Positions 1 through 64,000 of a DNA stretch of 64,000 bases are shown in pieces (within the stretch, counting starts at the first letter, position 1; each line of letters opens with the position of its first letter). Source of the stretch: Amorphochlora amoebiformis (taxonomy: Eukaryota > Cercozoa > Chlorarachniophyceae); the NCBI GenBank assembly GCA_054601695.1, contig BAAHQB010000274.1, forward strand, positions 124,001 to 188,000. Direction: 5' to 3'. Under the pieces are notes generated by a model that did no database searches, was not told where the DNA came from, and saw only the letters and a program-made list of their open reading frames with translations. The position numbers were made by a program, and so were the translations under genes.

Positions 1-468
1 CTTTCTTTTGCACTCTCCATTCTCTCACCCTCTCTCTCTTCTCTCTTCTCTCTCTATCTTTTACAATCTCCATTCTCTCGCTCTCTCTCTATCTCTCTCT
101 CTTACATGCTCCATTCTCTCTCACCCTCTCTCGCACCCTCTCTCACGCACCCTTCCACTCTCACGCAATCTCTCTCACGCTCTCTCTAAAATTCTTAAAC
201 TCCCTCTGTGTCCCTCTTGCTCTTTGTTCTACATACACAGAGAGTGTGTGTGAAGCTAGAGATTCAGAGAGCGTTAGGTTGAATGAGAGAGCGAGCATGA
301 GAGCAGAGAGAGAAAGAGAGAGTACCTGTGATATCTATCCAATTCCAAAACGCTCTCTATCCCTCTCTCTCCCTCTCCTCCCCTCAACATGTCGAATTCT
401 TTCTCGCACATGCTCTTCCTTCCTCTCTTTTCTCTTTTCTCCTTGACTATTTCTCTCTTCTCGTGTAC
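1..468. repeat. CT/GA-rich intronic sequence downstream of SPAG1 exon 19
   Basis: Positions 1-235 are polypyrimidine on the plus strand, mostly CTCT repeats. Positions 240-330 turn purine-rich and 345-460 pyrimidine-rich again. On the SPAG1 coding strand this is the intron after exon 19. No exon with matching phase was found here. The small open frames are Leu/Ser-rich repeat translations. Confidence 0.6.
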
Positions 469-15491
<15,023 letters not shown>

Positions 15492-15710
15492 CCTCGAATT
15501 TTCGCGCGTGCCGAACTTTTCATTACAGAACCGAATTATTATTGGACTCCGGAAGGAATGAAGGAGGCGTAAATCTGGGCTACTCACTGACGATATACGG
15601 ATACTTGTAAAAGCTCCTACACCCCCTTGAACATCATTCTTTCATATTGAAGTCATTTAAATGCTGGATATTACGATTTAAATTCAGGGAATTACGTTTA
15701 CGCTGAAAAA
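15492..15710. promoter_or_regulatory. Divergent promoter region between SPAG1 and SEC3
   Basis: The two ATGs at 15491 (minus) and 15711 (plus) are head to head with 219 bp between them. The interval is unique sequence without (TA)n, one of the longer non-repetitive gaps in the window. It must hold the start sites and 5' UTRs of both genes, so a shared promoter is likely. No specific factor site is claimed. A TATA-box call would be meaningless in this composition. Confidence 0.6.
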
Positions 15711-43220
<27,510 letters not shown>

Positions 43221-43493
43221 TTTCGAAAAGTTCTAACCTCTAATAGTTAACCAGACACGTGTCTGTTTTTGAGGTTCACCCCTGCCGAAACCTATGTTTC
43301 AAACGTCGATTTGACCCCGTGTAAATATTTACATCGAAGTTTAGGCAACAGGAACGGGTAGACTAAGTGGCCAATTGTGTAAAAATGCAAAATTTCAATG
43401 GATTCGGCTCTTAACACGCACATGCCCCAGTGATTCGGAATTCAGAGATAGATATTGGGATTCTTAGGATGAAACTTCATCGGGCGCAAATAT
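43221..43493. promoter_or_regulatory. Upstream region of the F-box/TerD gene
   Basis: Unique sequence without (TA)n between the ATG at 43220 (minus) and the open frame that begins near 43494 (plus). It is probably the promoter and 5' UTR of the minus-strand gene. No specific site is recognised. Confidence 0.4.
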
Positions 43494-43829
43494 TTGAGGA
43501 GTCTAAGATGCCCATGCATAACTGAGTATTCCAAGGCCATCGCTAAAGCGTTCGGTGTATCTAATGAATTCGCTCAGGCAGCTAGAAACAAGTTTAAAGG
43601 TCGTATTTCTCTCTGTGAAAGCTTAACAAAAGGTAAGGCCCATCCCGCCATGTCCGGACGTTCCCCGAAGTCTTTTCACATTCGATCCTCTATCAACCTA
43701 GGTGGAAACGTTGCCTTTGCTATACCTGGGCTACCCAGACCACCCGCATTAGAGGTACTCGACGAGGTGATAGCGGAAGGAGATGCCTACAGCTGCACGG
43801 CACCGACAACAAAGTTTAAAATTGATTAA
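43494..43829 (+). CDS. Possible terminal coding exon or short ORF, unknown function
   Basis: An open frame of about 110 codons ends at TAA (43827-43829) with ordinary composition (YSKAIAKAFGVSNEFAQAAR, later FHIRSSINLGGNVAFAIPGL). It has no ATG at its 5' end in this frame. A nearby ATG at 43469 is in another frame and could not be spliced in. It may be the last exon of a gene whose start I cannot see, or a remnant. I recognise no domain. AT-rich sequence and (TA)n follow. Confidence 0.35.
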   Translation: MRSLRCPCITEYSKAIAKAFGVSNEFAQAARNKFKGRISLCESLTKGKAHPAMSGRSPKSFHIRSSINLGGNVAFAIPGLPRPPALEVLDEVIAEGDAYSCTAPTTKFKID

Positions 43830-47141
<3,312 letters not shown>

Positions 47142-47146
47142 ATGTG

Positions 47147-47261
47147 ATGGAAGCCAAGAGGGCGCTTGCACTCAAAAAGGCTGTTTCTGAAAACAAAATT
47201 AAGGTGAGTAAAGTTATGAAAATTAAGGTGAGTAAAGTTATGAATATATATACATACATAC

Positions 47262-47302
<41 letters not shown>

Positions 47303-47374
47303 GTAGACATATATGTATATATACTATGTATATATATAAATATATATATATATATGTAGTATAATTTATGTATA

Positions 47375-47405
<31 letters not shown>

Positions 47406-47458
47406 GTATATTACATATATATTTTTATATTAATATATATATATATATATATGTATGT

Positions 47459-47496
<38 letters not shown>

Positions 47497-47614
47497 TCTC
47501 TATTCTTGGAATCTCTCGTCGACGTGACTCTTTCTTGAAGAGACATACCTACTTTACAGTACAGGCAATGGAGTATACACTATATGTATATACATACATA
47601 TATGTATATATATA

Positions 47615-47646
<32 letters not shown>

Positions 47647-47869
47647 ATATTTATATATGTACTAAGTATAATTCGTTCATGTATACAAATTCAACAGATA
47701 TATGATGTATTTATTTTTGGATTTTTTACATGTGTATACCATGCATCCTGCAGGTTGATTGCGGAGCCGAAAAGTGGGAAGTCGACCGCAAAAGCTCTCA
47801 AATTGTCAAGCTCTACCAAAGATGCAACCACAAGGTCTTCGCAATGATCGATATATACATACATATATA

Positions 47870-47911
<42 letters not shown>

Positions 47912-47935
47912 TATACACATATACATACGCACACG

Positions 47936-47976
<41 letters not shown>

Positions 47977-47990
47977 ATAAATAATTATAT

Positions 47991-48069
<79 letters not shown>

Positions 48070-48241
48070 TATATATAATGTATATATATGTAAAAAGAAT
48101 ACGTATATATTAGATGTTCATCTTTTTATGAAATACATTTACACATATATACATGCACGTGTTCGCGGTGTATAAATACTTGGGTATCTATATTGTAAAT
48201 TATGTCTTTATACGTGTGTTATATTATATACATATTTAAAT

Positions 48242-48277
<36 letters not shown>

Positions 48278-48280
48278 CAG

Positions 48281-48324
<44 letters not shown>

Positions 48325-48431
48325 CATAAATGTGGGATGTAATATTTTATGAATAGTCATCGAAAGATATGGCTGCAATCGTACATCTCCAATCAAAATT
48401 CTCCAAGTGGAACCCAGTGGGATATAATACA

Positions 48432-48471
<40 letters not shown>

Positions 48472-48475
48472 GCAC

Positions 48476-48516
<41 letters not shown>

Positions 48517-48540
48517 TTACATATGTACATATAATATATA

Positions 48541-48583
<43 letters not shown>

Positions 48584-48651
48584 TATATATATATTATATA
48601 TATATATATATACATATATTATATGTATACATATTATATATAAATATATAC

Positions 48652-48702
<51 letters not shown>

Positions 48703-48740
48703 CATACATGTAAAAATACTGTTACATGTAGCATTTATAT

Positions 48741-48823
<83 letters not shown>

Positions 48824-49323
48824 TATAGTGTTAGTGCAGCGGTCCTGTAGGCCAGTATTCAGTTCGGCCCACGCAGTTCATTCAGGAAACTTCTAGGGAA
48901 GTTTTAACTTCTCAAAGTTTCTCGAAGGGTGAAAAGCCGTGACGTCACGTTGTGTCACCGATATCTGAAAACTCGGTACTATCGGTTATTACCCTACAAT
49001 ACCCGGTACTACTACCCGGTACTACCGGCAAGTCAGTCTCCGCAATTTCCGAGCAATCTCCGGGTCTAGTGATCTCGGGCATTCCTAGCACACCTCTGTC
49101 GCACTGTACGAATACCTTCGTGTAACGCCAAGTCTAACTGTGCTACTGAGAACGATACATTAACAATATGTAAATGCGTATATACACATATACACACACA
49201 CATAAAATAATATATATATATATATTACATATGTAACATATGTGTGTGCTTGTTCGTTTTACATAGAAATGTATGTGTTTATTCTTCTAAATACATATAG
49301 ATATATATCTTTCGGTTATGTAT

Positions 49324-49359
<36 letters not shown>

Positions 49360-49412
49360 TATATTATATATATATATATATATATATTATACATATATGT
49401 ATATATATATAC

Positions 49413-49445
<33 letters not shown>

Positions 49446-49553
49446 ATATACACATTTATATGCATGTTATTGTAAATAACTGTAATTTGACCTGCGATAG
49501 GTTGAGACACGTAGGGCAGCGTTTCAGAAGACTCTAAATACGGTCAAAATACA

Positions 49554-49598
<45 letters not shown>

Positions 49599-49680
49599 TA
49601 TATATGTGTGTGTGTGTGAGTGTGTATTTAGAAAACTATGTGTGTGAGTGTATTTAGAAAAATTATATGTACATATATTT

Positions 49681-49732
<52 letters not shown>

Positions 49733-49781
49733 ATATGTATGTGTATATGTATATATATATGTACATGTATATATAAAAATA

Positions 49782-49833
<52 letters not shown>

Positions 49834-49910
49834 TATGCATGTATGATATTTAGGAAAATATGATATTTACATAATATGATACATACATAAATACATCTAT
49901 ATAAATGTAA

Positions 49911-49947
<37 letters not shown>

Positions 49948-50013
49948 TGTGTGTGTGAGTGTGTGTGGAATTTACATCTATATGCCCACATAATACATAT
50001 GAATACTCATATG

Positions 50014-50049
<36 letters not shown>

Positions 50050-50191
50050 ACACAACATATACACACAGAATATACTAATATATATACATGTAAGTATTTA
50101 TATGGTTTTATGTACATACGTAAATATCCATGCGTACATTTTGGCCATGCTATATTGACGGAAGATGTGTAATGTAAACTATAATATACAA

Positions 50192-50223
<32 letters not shown>

Positions 50224-50715
50224 GTATATTAGTTGATCAAAAAGCCTGTTTTTCTTGACTTCAAACCCGTTTTGAGGTTCCTCGAAGTGACCGGAGTAAG
50301 CACATAATTTGGCATTTCCTTCTCTTTCTTCCCTTCTACCCACAAAGAAGTGAGGGTTTTGGTAGAAGCAGATATAGCAGAACGTTATACCAGAAGTGTT
50401 CTATCTGAGAGAGAAACCCGAAAACCCCCTCTATGTCTCTTTCAACTTCTCCCCTCTCGCTTTGTTCTATCTGAGAGAGAAACCCGAAAACCCCCTCTAT
50501 GTCTCTTTCAACTTCTCCCCTCTCGCTTTCTCACCTCTCTCCTCTCGTCTCCTAACTCTAACCTCTCCCTCCCGCTTGTGGAATCTATCTCCGTGCTTTT
50601 ATCTTTGTATCGTTCTCTCTTCATCTTGCCCTTCCCTCCCGTGGTTCTTTTTTTACAATGTATATGTGAATATATCCACTCTTGTACATATATGTGTTTA
50701 TGTACGTATATATAT

Positions 50716-50792
<77 letters not shown>

Positions 50793-50797
50793 ATGCA

Positions 50798-50837
<40 letters not shown>

Positions 50838-51249
50838 GTGTATGTATATATATGTGTGTGTATCTGTAAAAATATAAATGTGCACGTGTATATATGTATA
50901 TATGTGTATATGTGTATTATATTATATTTATAGGTAATTATGTATATATATTTTCATATATATATATACATATATATGTATGTATATATATAGATATATA
51001 TATATATACATATACATATATATATATATATAATATACATATATATATATATATATATATGTATAAATATATAATATATATATCTATATATATATATGCA
51101 TATATATATATATATATATAATATAACATACAATTAACACATAATATCTAAATATATGCTACACACAGATCAAGCAGAACTACAACAACAGCAAGAGTCA
51201 GAACACTCAAGCTCATGTAAAACCCTACCTTCCCCGCCAAATTTCATAA
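47147..51249 (+). CDS. Small PX-domain protein, 148 residues
   Basis: Exons: (47142)47147-47203, 47496-47558, 47754-47834, 48357-48416, 49501-49542, 50233-50295, 51169-51249 (TAA). All internal junctions are phase 0. The protein is essentially one PX fold: [20 protein letters not shown] (strands 1-2), [20 protein letters not shown] (strand 3 and the position of the usual RRYSEF motif), [32 protein letters not shown] (the RR.GLE..L.. helix), [13 protein letters not shown] (last helix), and a 26-residue tail. PX domains bind phosphoinositides, usually PI3P, on endosomes. SNX3-like PX-only proteins have similar length. The ATG at 47147 is chosen; the exon begins with an acceptor at 47141, so a 5' non-coding exon or further N-terminal exon is possible. 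Exon 2 could instead use a GC donor after 47564. A 24-bp tandem repeat gives a second in-frame donor for exon 1. Confidence 0.72.
47195..47242 (+). repeat. 24-bp tandem repeat duplicating the exon 1 donor of the PX gene
   Basis: AAATTAAGGTGAGTAAAGTT plus four bases is repeated exactly, so GTGAGT donors occur at 47204 and 47228. Use of the second adds eight residues (VSKVMKIK) without changing frame. Confidence 0.85.
48829..49170 (+). repeat. SINE-like dispersed repeat, copy 3
   Basis: In PX-gene intron 4, between (TA)n tracts. The 5' end (TAGTGCAGCGG at about 48832) resembles box A with one mismatch, and AGTTCGGCCC about 40 bp later resembles box B weakly. The body has GTGACGTCACG (about 48941-48951), CCGGTACTAC repeated as in copy 2, GCAATCTCCG, GATCTCGGGC and ATTCCT. 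The order is the same as in copies 1 and 2. It has no coding frame. Confidence 0.65.
50398..50529 (+). repeat. Perfect 66-bp tandem duplication
   Basis: Two identical 66-bp units (50398-50463 and 50464-50529), starting GTTCTATCTGAGAGAGAAAC and ending in CCCCTCTCGCTTT, lie in the last intron of the PX gene. Since 66 is a multiple of 3 the surrounding frame stays open, but there are no flanking splice signals in phase and I do not call it coding. A CT-rich tract follows to 50660. Confidence 0.9.
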
Positions 51250-51499
51250 GAGGGTGGAGATAGGGAGAAAAAGATACTCGGATAGAGATGGAGATTATGC
51301 GAAGACAGTATAGATGAGGAGGTTGGAAGAGAGACACACAGAAGAGAGAGAGAGGGACAGATTAACGAGGTACTAAACATATATAGTCTAAACTCTCCGA
51401 CGTTGACATTTCACACTTTCCTAATCTGAAATCGCGAGAATTCGGGTTTACATCGAAATCGAAATCATCTGAAGAACTATTCTTCTCCAATCTGTAGGA
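51250..51499. promoter_or_regulatory. Short intergenic gap before the C2 gene
   Basis: Between the TAA of the PX gene (51249) and the ATG at 51500. Purine-rich (GAGAGA-type) at 51250-51360, otherwise unique. It must contain the end of one transcript and the start of the next if they are separate genes. CTGTAG just before the ATG could alternatively be a splice acceptor. Confidence 0.4.
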
Positions 51500-55745
<4,246 letters not shown>

Positions 55746-55792
55746 ATAAGATCATATATACACAGACGTATATACATATATATGATTTAGTA

Positions 55793-55827
<35 letters not shown>

Positions 55828-55840
55828 TGTATATATATAC

Positions 55841-55891
<51 letters not shown>

Positions 55892-56017
55892 GTATATGTT
55901 TTTTACATGTATGTATATTACAAATGTATATAAATATGTATATATATATATATATATGTATATATAGTATGTATATATATTATATGTATGTATGTATGTA
56001 CGTATATATACATATAT

Positions 56018-56098
<81 letters not shown>

Positions 56099-56205
56099 GT
56101 ATATGTATGTATATATATATATATATGTAGATACATATATATACATATATACTTGTATACAAACATTTAAATGTGCAATTATATATATATATATATAATA
56201 TATTT

Positions 56206-56253
<48 letters not shown>

Positions 56254-56307
56254 CTTCATTTTTATATGTATACGTATATAATTGCACATTTACATATTTA
56301 CATACAA

Positions 56308-56350
<43 letters not shown>

Positions 56351-56440
56351 GATACATATATATACATATATACTTTTATACAAGCATTTAAATGTGCAAT
56401 TATATACGTATACATATAAAAATGTAGATATGTATATATG

Positions 56441-56499
<59 letters not shown>

Positions 56500-56604
56500 A
56501 ATGATTTATGTATGTATTTACATATATATATATACATATGTATATATATATATATTATATTTAAAATATATATATAAAATATGTATATATATATATATCT
56601 AATG

Positions 56605-56646
<42 letters not shown>

Positions 56647-56684
56647 TGCATATATATATAGGTATATATATGTATATATATGTA

Positions 56685-56763
<79 letters not shown>

Positions 56764-56800
56764 TATATATATATATATATGCATGTATGTGTATATGTGA

Positions 56801-56838
<38 letters not shown>

Positions 56839-57014
56839 TCATATAAATATATGTACATATATACATGTATATATACATATACATATGTACATATATAAAT
56901 AGATGTTAATGATATCTTGTGTAGCACATTTGAATTTACTATGAGTAGTCTCAATTTTAAACTATGTGGTACTCAAGAGCGACAATATTATATATATATT
57001 ATATCGCTCATGAA

Positions 57015-57064
<50 letters not shown>

Positions 57065-57127
57065 CATATGTTATGTATGAATAAATACAAATATATACAT
57101 TAGAAACATAAATATATATATATATAC

Positions 57128-57175
<48 letters not shown>

Positions 57176-57337
57176 ATATTTGTGTTTGTGTGCGTGTGTA
57201 TACATGTAATACGGTGCATAATATATGTTATGTATATACACGTATATTTATTATTTTTGTATACATAGATTTATGTTAGAATATCTCGAATAAAGATTTA
57301 TTTAACAATATATCTCCACATATACGATCATACCTAA
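55746..57337. repeat. (TA)n-rich interval between the C2 and MCTP-like genes
   Basis: Mostly compound (TA)n/(TG)n. A unique island at 56895-57000 contains an imperfect palindrome (GAGCGA to TCGCTC, about 56979-57009). If the C2 and membrane genes are one transcription unit, this is an intron of 1.6 kb. Otherwise it is intergenic and 57230-57337 is the promoter side. Confidence 0.55.
56252..56429. repeat. Inverted repeat with about 41-bp arms in the 55.7-57.3 kb interval
   Basis: ATCTTCATTTTTATATGTAT and onward (56252-56292) is the reverse complement of 56389-56429, with about two mismatches over 41 bp. A 57-bp direct repeat (GTAGATACATATATATACAT to GTGCAATTATA) at 56128 and 56349 overlaps it. 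Together they could fold into a large hairpin. Confidence 0.7.
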
Positions 57338-57590
57338 ATGGCTAGATTATATGCATGGTATCTACTGCATGACTCAGGCGAACTCGCATCTTTCCTCCAC
57401 CCCGAGCCCAAACCTTACACCTACGGAAAGTTCGACATCAATGTATTATACGCCAATCTCATGGAGCTGCTCACCAACATCCAGCCCATCCTCGATTTCT
57501 TCTATGACGTTCATCTCACCATCTCGTGGAAGGATCCCTACTGGAGCTTTCAGGTTGGTGTAATAAATGTTGGTTGTGTAGATATGGTAT

Positions 57591-57662
<72 letters not shown>

Positions 57663-57692
57663 TGTGAATGTTTCGTATATGTATTAGTATAA

Positions 57693-57752
<60 letters not shown>

Positions 57753-58785
57753 ATATATATACATATATGTATATATATATACATAATGTGCGTATGCACT
57801 TGTATCTGAAGTAATCTATTTGTACGTATACACACACACACATCATAAACAGGTTTTGGTGGTCTTCATCCTGACATGTTACCACCCATGGCTCCTACTG
57901 GTGATAATCCAACTTTGGCTTCTTCGCTATATGCTCATTAAATTTCTCGAGAACGAGGTCTTTCCAAAATTTAACACATCTCCCACGCTGTCCTCGATGC
58001 TTATCATACTTAACCAACAATCCACCTTAGGCCAAAGAGGAAGAGAGTTATGTTGAAGTCCACGACGCCCATGACGATGGAACTCCTATTGCAGACGAGG
58101 AGGAGGTACTTCCTCCCCGACACCTGAACCCCAACTCAATCACGACGGCTTAAATGTGTTCTATGCTCCTCTCACTCAGGAGGTCTCCCTCGGTGTTGCA
58201 GCACGGCCACTACAGGCCTTCATTGGCGCTTCAGGCTACGAGAGAACCCTCGCCACTGTGCAAAACCGCCTGTTCGACGCAAATGCCACATTAAACACAC
58301 TGTATGGACTCTTCGATTGGCATACACCCGCCATCACTGTGACAATCTTCAAGGTCATCTGTGGCACGACCCTCTACTGTATCATGCTGCCCAACCACTA
58401 CCTCATCCTGCTCGTCGGCTGCTACATCCTGCTCATGTACACACTCGTGTATAAGATCACGGTGGGTACGATCGCGTTCATTCAGCATAGGCTTAATGCT
58501 AAGGGCTTTCCACATGATGAGGACGACCCGGGAGAAAACAGCGAACCTGGTTCACGTCAGGTTCCGCGAGCCTGTCAGGAGGGCAAGATGTCGGTGACAT
58601 TTGACGAGAAGGTGAACGTCGACGGGGTATTTCATGAGGAAAAACAGTCCATCCTTGGGAGCGAGAACATCTCCCAGAGCAAGCGCGGCCAGGAACCCCC
58701 TTCGCCGAAGAACTCTCCTGTGGGGCACAGCCCAAAGGAGGGCTTTTTCACAGGCATCAGGAAGCGGCTATCGGGGAAGCCCTGA
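57338..58785 (+). CDS. MCTP-like C-terminal membrane-anchor protein, 333 residues
   Basis: Exons: 57338-57553, 57853-57957, 58031-58105, 58180-58785 (TGA); all phase 0. The protein starts [20 protein letters not shown] and reaches [14 protein letters not shown] first hydrophobic hairpin ([20 protein letters not shown]) is followed by an acidic loop ([20 protein letters not shown]). An amphipathic part ([14 protein letters not shown]) precedes a second hairpin ([12 protein letters not shown] and [20 protein letters not shown]). A polar tail of about 90 residues ends RKRLSGKP. The order W(K/R)xP, hairpin, ..VQ..L.., xxWxxP, hairpin is that of the C-terminal anchor of MCTP proteins at the ER. 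MCTPs carry C2 domains before this part, and one lies directly upstream in the same orientation. The ATG follows an in-frame TAA, which supports a separate start, but a split MCTP is possible. Confidence 0.75.
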
Positions 58786-59043
58786 CGTGGTTAACGAGCG
58801 AGTGTGTTTTAAGTTTATTTAATTAATCTAATTACATAGTCTTCGTCGTGACATGTACTTGTCTGTATGTATATCGATTCATTATATTATAAAGTTTAGA
58901 TATTAGCCATAGTACTATGTGAGTTGTGATTCATGACGGTCCGATGATCAACTTCATGCATGTATGGTGCCCCTCTCCATTGATAATCGCCAGTATTCCT
59001 TACTCGTCTATATTTTTTTCATATTCTAGATATTGTTATGATG

Positions 59044-59086
<43 letters not shown>

Positions 59087-59259
59087 TATCATGTTATATA
59101 ACCATGTGACATTTATACATACATACTAGACATATACTAGTATATATCTAGTATATATATATACTAGATCTAGTGTATGACATGCATACATTATATGTGC
59201 CAAAAAAAATATATGTCCACTAGATACTGGTTGTACATATATATATAGATATGTATATA

Positions 59260-59298
<39 letters not shown>

Positions 59299-59324
59299 GT
59301 AGCGTGTGTGTTTGTGTCTGTGTG

Positions 59325-59384
<60 letters not shown>

Positions 59385-59456
59385 CTGTGTATGTGGATCA
59401 TAATGGATGTGTATATTTATAATCACGCATATACAGACATCTATGCGTTTATATAT

Positions 59457-59503
<47 letters not shown>

Positions 59504-60079
59504 CCTCTGTGCATTTATTTATTTATGTGTATGCGTACATGTATGTAAATGTGAACTTGTATGTGTATATTTCATTTGAGTTATTACGTGAAAAACATTG
59601 TGTTTCAAGTGTACGTGTATCCATTAAACGTGACCAGCCCTACAGCTCTCACCCCCTGTCACGAAGGGTGACTTCCACATCCTCGTAAATCATACAAACA
59701 CATCGACCTGATGCATCCCCACACGTTCACTGATATATACACCACGTTGGGCCTTCTCCCTACAGAGCCCATCCCAGCTACCATGTGCCGAGCTCGTTAG
59801 CATTGGCATTAGGGTTAGGGTTGATGGAGAGATAATCGAGAAAGGAGGGAGAGGAAGTGTAATATCGCCGGCACAAACAAATCCTTGAAAGCAAGATATG
59901 ATAATCGTAGGTGCTTCACCCCATCAGCAACATTGCCGCTTCTTGTCCACTTGCTAACGCCGATGTGTTGTGTCCAAGACTTTCGGAACCATTTTTCGAG
60001 CACGTGTCACCCGTGTCACGCCACTGTTGTCACTCAAAGTGACCAATCTAAGTTTTCCCTCAAAAGTGACCATTTCGGG
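58786..60079. other. Intergenic region downstream of the MCTP-like gene
   Basis: 58786-59040 is unique 3' flank. 59040-59570 is (TA)n with CTAG-rich segments at 59125-59175. 59575-60079 is unique and contains a short GGGTTAGGGTTG at about 59811-59822 and several TGTCAC-like direct repeats at 60005-60045. No gene is supported. Confidence 0.55.
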
Positions 60080-60307
60080 ATGGCGTCTCGTGCCGTGCGC
60101 ACCCTCTTCTTTCGCCCCTCCCCCCGCCTTCATCGCTGGATTTCGCGCAGAGTGGGTGTAAATTATGTTCGAAGGGGCGTCAAGGAGCCAAAATCTGAGG
60201 AAAAAGTGCGTGGGGGGGCTGCAGTGAGGGATGAGGGAACTCATGTATCGTCGGGGGTTGACGAGGGTTTGGAAAAGGGGGGGGGCGGTGAGGGACGAGG
60301 GAATCAG
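60080..60307 (+). CDS. First exon of a protein with a mitochondrial-type presequence
   Basis: The ATG at 60080 opens MASRAVRTLFFRPSPRLHRW and continues ISRRVGVNYVRRG, rich in Arg, Ser and hydrophobic residues with no acidic residue in the first 35, as in mitochondrial presequences. The rest is Gly/Glu/Lys-rich (EKGGGGEGRGNQ), partly from G homopolymers. A strong donor (CAG|GTATGT) ends it at 60307 in phase 0. The downstream exons at 62345 need phase 2, so an exon is missing, a donor is misread, or a G-run has an indel. It may also be a separate gene. Confidence 0.5.
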
Positions 60308-63686
<3,379 letters not shown>

Positions 63687-63882
63687 GTGATATATTTCAT
63701 GAATATATGTTTACATTTATACATATGTATTATGTATATATATATATATGTGTGTAAATATACCAATATATATATATATATATATAGACATATATGTGTA
63801 TATACATATATATATATATACAACATTTATATATGTACGTATATATAGATATGTATATATGTGTATATTACATGTATGTATC

Positions 63883-63925
63883 ATGGAGTATGAATCTTTC
63901 CAGTGTATCCGAAAGGAAAGGGAGA
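63883..63925 (+). repeat. Echo of the 63617-63686 exon
   Basis: ATGGAGTATGAATCTTTCCA through CGAAAGGAAAGGGAGA matches 63629-63671 at 37 of 43 positions. No AG acceptor lies directly before it; (TA)n/(TG)n sequence does. It looks like a decaying partial exon copy 254 bp downstream. Confidence 0.72.
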
Positions 63926-63939
63926 TTTTCTATATGTAC

Positions 63940-63980
<41 letters not shown>

Positions 63981-64000
63981 ATATATATATATACATACAT

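Noticed and set aside
50350-50877. Open frame of about 175 codons through the 66-bp tandem repeat
   Set aside because: The frame is open only because 66 is a multiple of three and it continues into (TA)n. No start, splice sites or domain.
58291-58822. Frames overlapping the last exon of the MCTP-like gene
   Set aside because: Antisense or out-of-frame shadows of a clear coding exon with membrane segments.

Overview
This is a nuclear fragment from an intron-dense, flagellated eukaryote, probably a protist; the lineage cannot be fixed from the sequence. The evidence is GT-AG introns between very short exons, TTAGGG-type repeats, a SPAG1/DNAAF13 dynein-arm assembly gene (implying motile cilia), an exocyst SEC3/EXOC1 gene, and PX, C2 and F-box proteins. 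I see no bacterial operons, rRNA, tRNA or CRISPR. A large share of the window is (TA)n microsatellite, nearly all of it in introns or between genes. The many Tyr/Ile-rich open frames are translations of these repeats, not genes.

Layout. (1) 469-15491, minus: SPAG1, 19 exons found, 3' end beyond the left edge. (2) 15492-15710: a 219-bp divergent promoter region. (3) 15711-39082, plus: SEC3/EXOC1, about 48 exons spread over 23 kb for about 1,020 residues. One intron holds about 1.1 kb of degenerate telomere-like repeat. (4) 40263-43220, minus: a five-exon gene for an 818-residue protein with an F-box near the N-terminus and a TerD-like domain at the C-terminus. Its last exon is 2,055 bp without an intron, which is very unlike its neighbours. 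(5) 43.2-47.1 kb: a possible short ORF and repeats. (6) 47147-51249, plus: a small PX-domain protein. (7) 51500-55745, plus: a small protein with one Ca2+-type C2 domain. (8) 57338-58785, plus: a membrane protein with two hydrophobic hairpins like the C-terminal anchor of MCTP proteins; it may be the missing anchor of the C2 gene. (9) 60080 to the right edge, plus: exons of an unrecognised protein with a mitochondrial-type N-terminus, a membrane segment and a coiled coil.

Functional theme. SEC3 (vesicle tethering at the plasma membrane), the PX protein (phosphoinositide binding), the C2 protein and the MCTP-like anchor are all membrane-traffic or lipid-binding proteins. They are separate transcription units and I do not claim an operon-like system.

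Most notable structure: the F-box/TerD fusion; extreme intron density with most introns in phase 0; a dispersed SINE-like repeat in three copies; and degenerate 'exon echoes', partial copies of exons 80-1,450 bp away in introns, usually across a (TA)n tract. All exon boundaries were read by eye from frame continuity, splice sites and domain logic. No alignment or prediction program was run.
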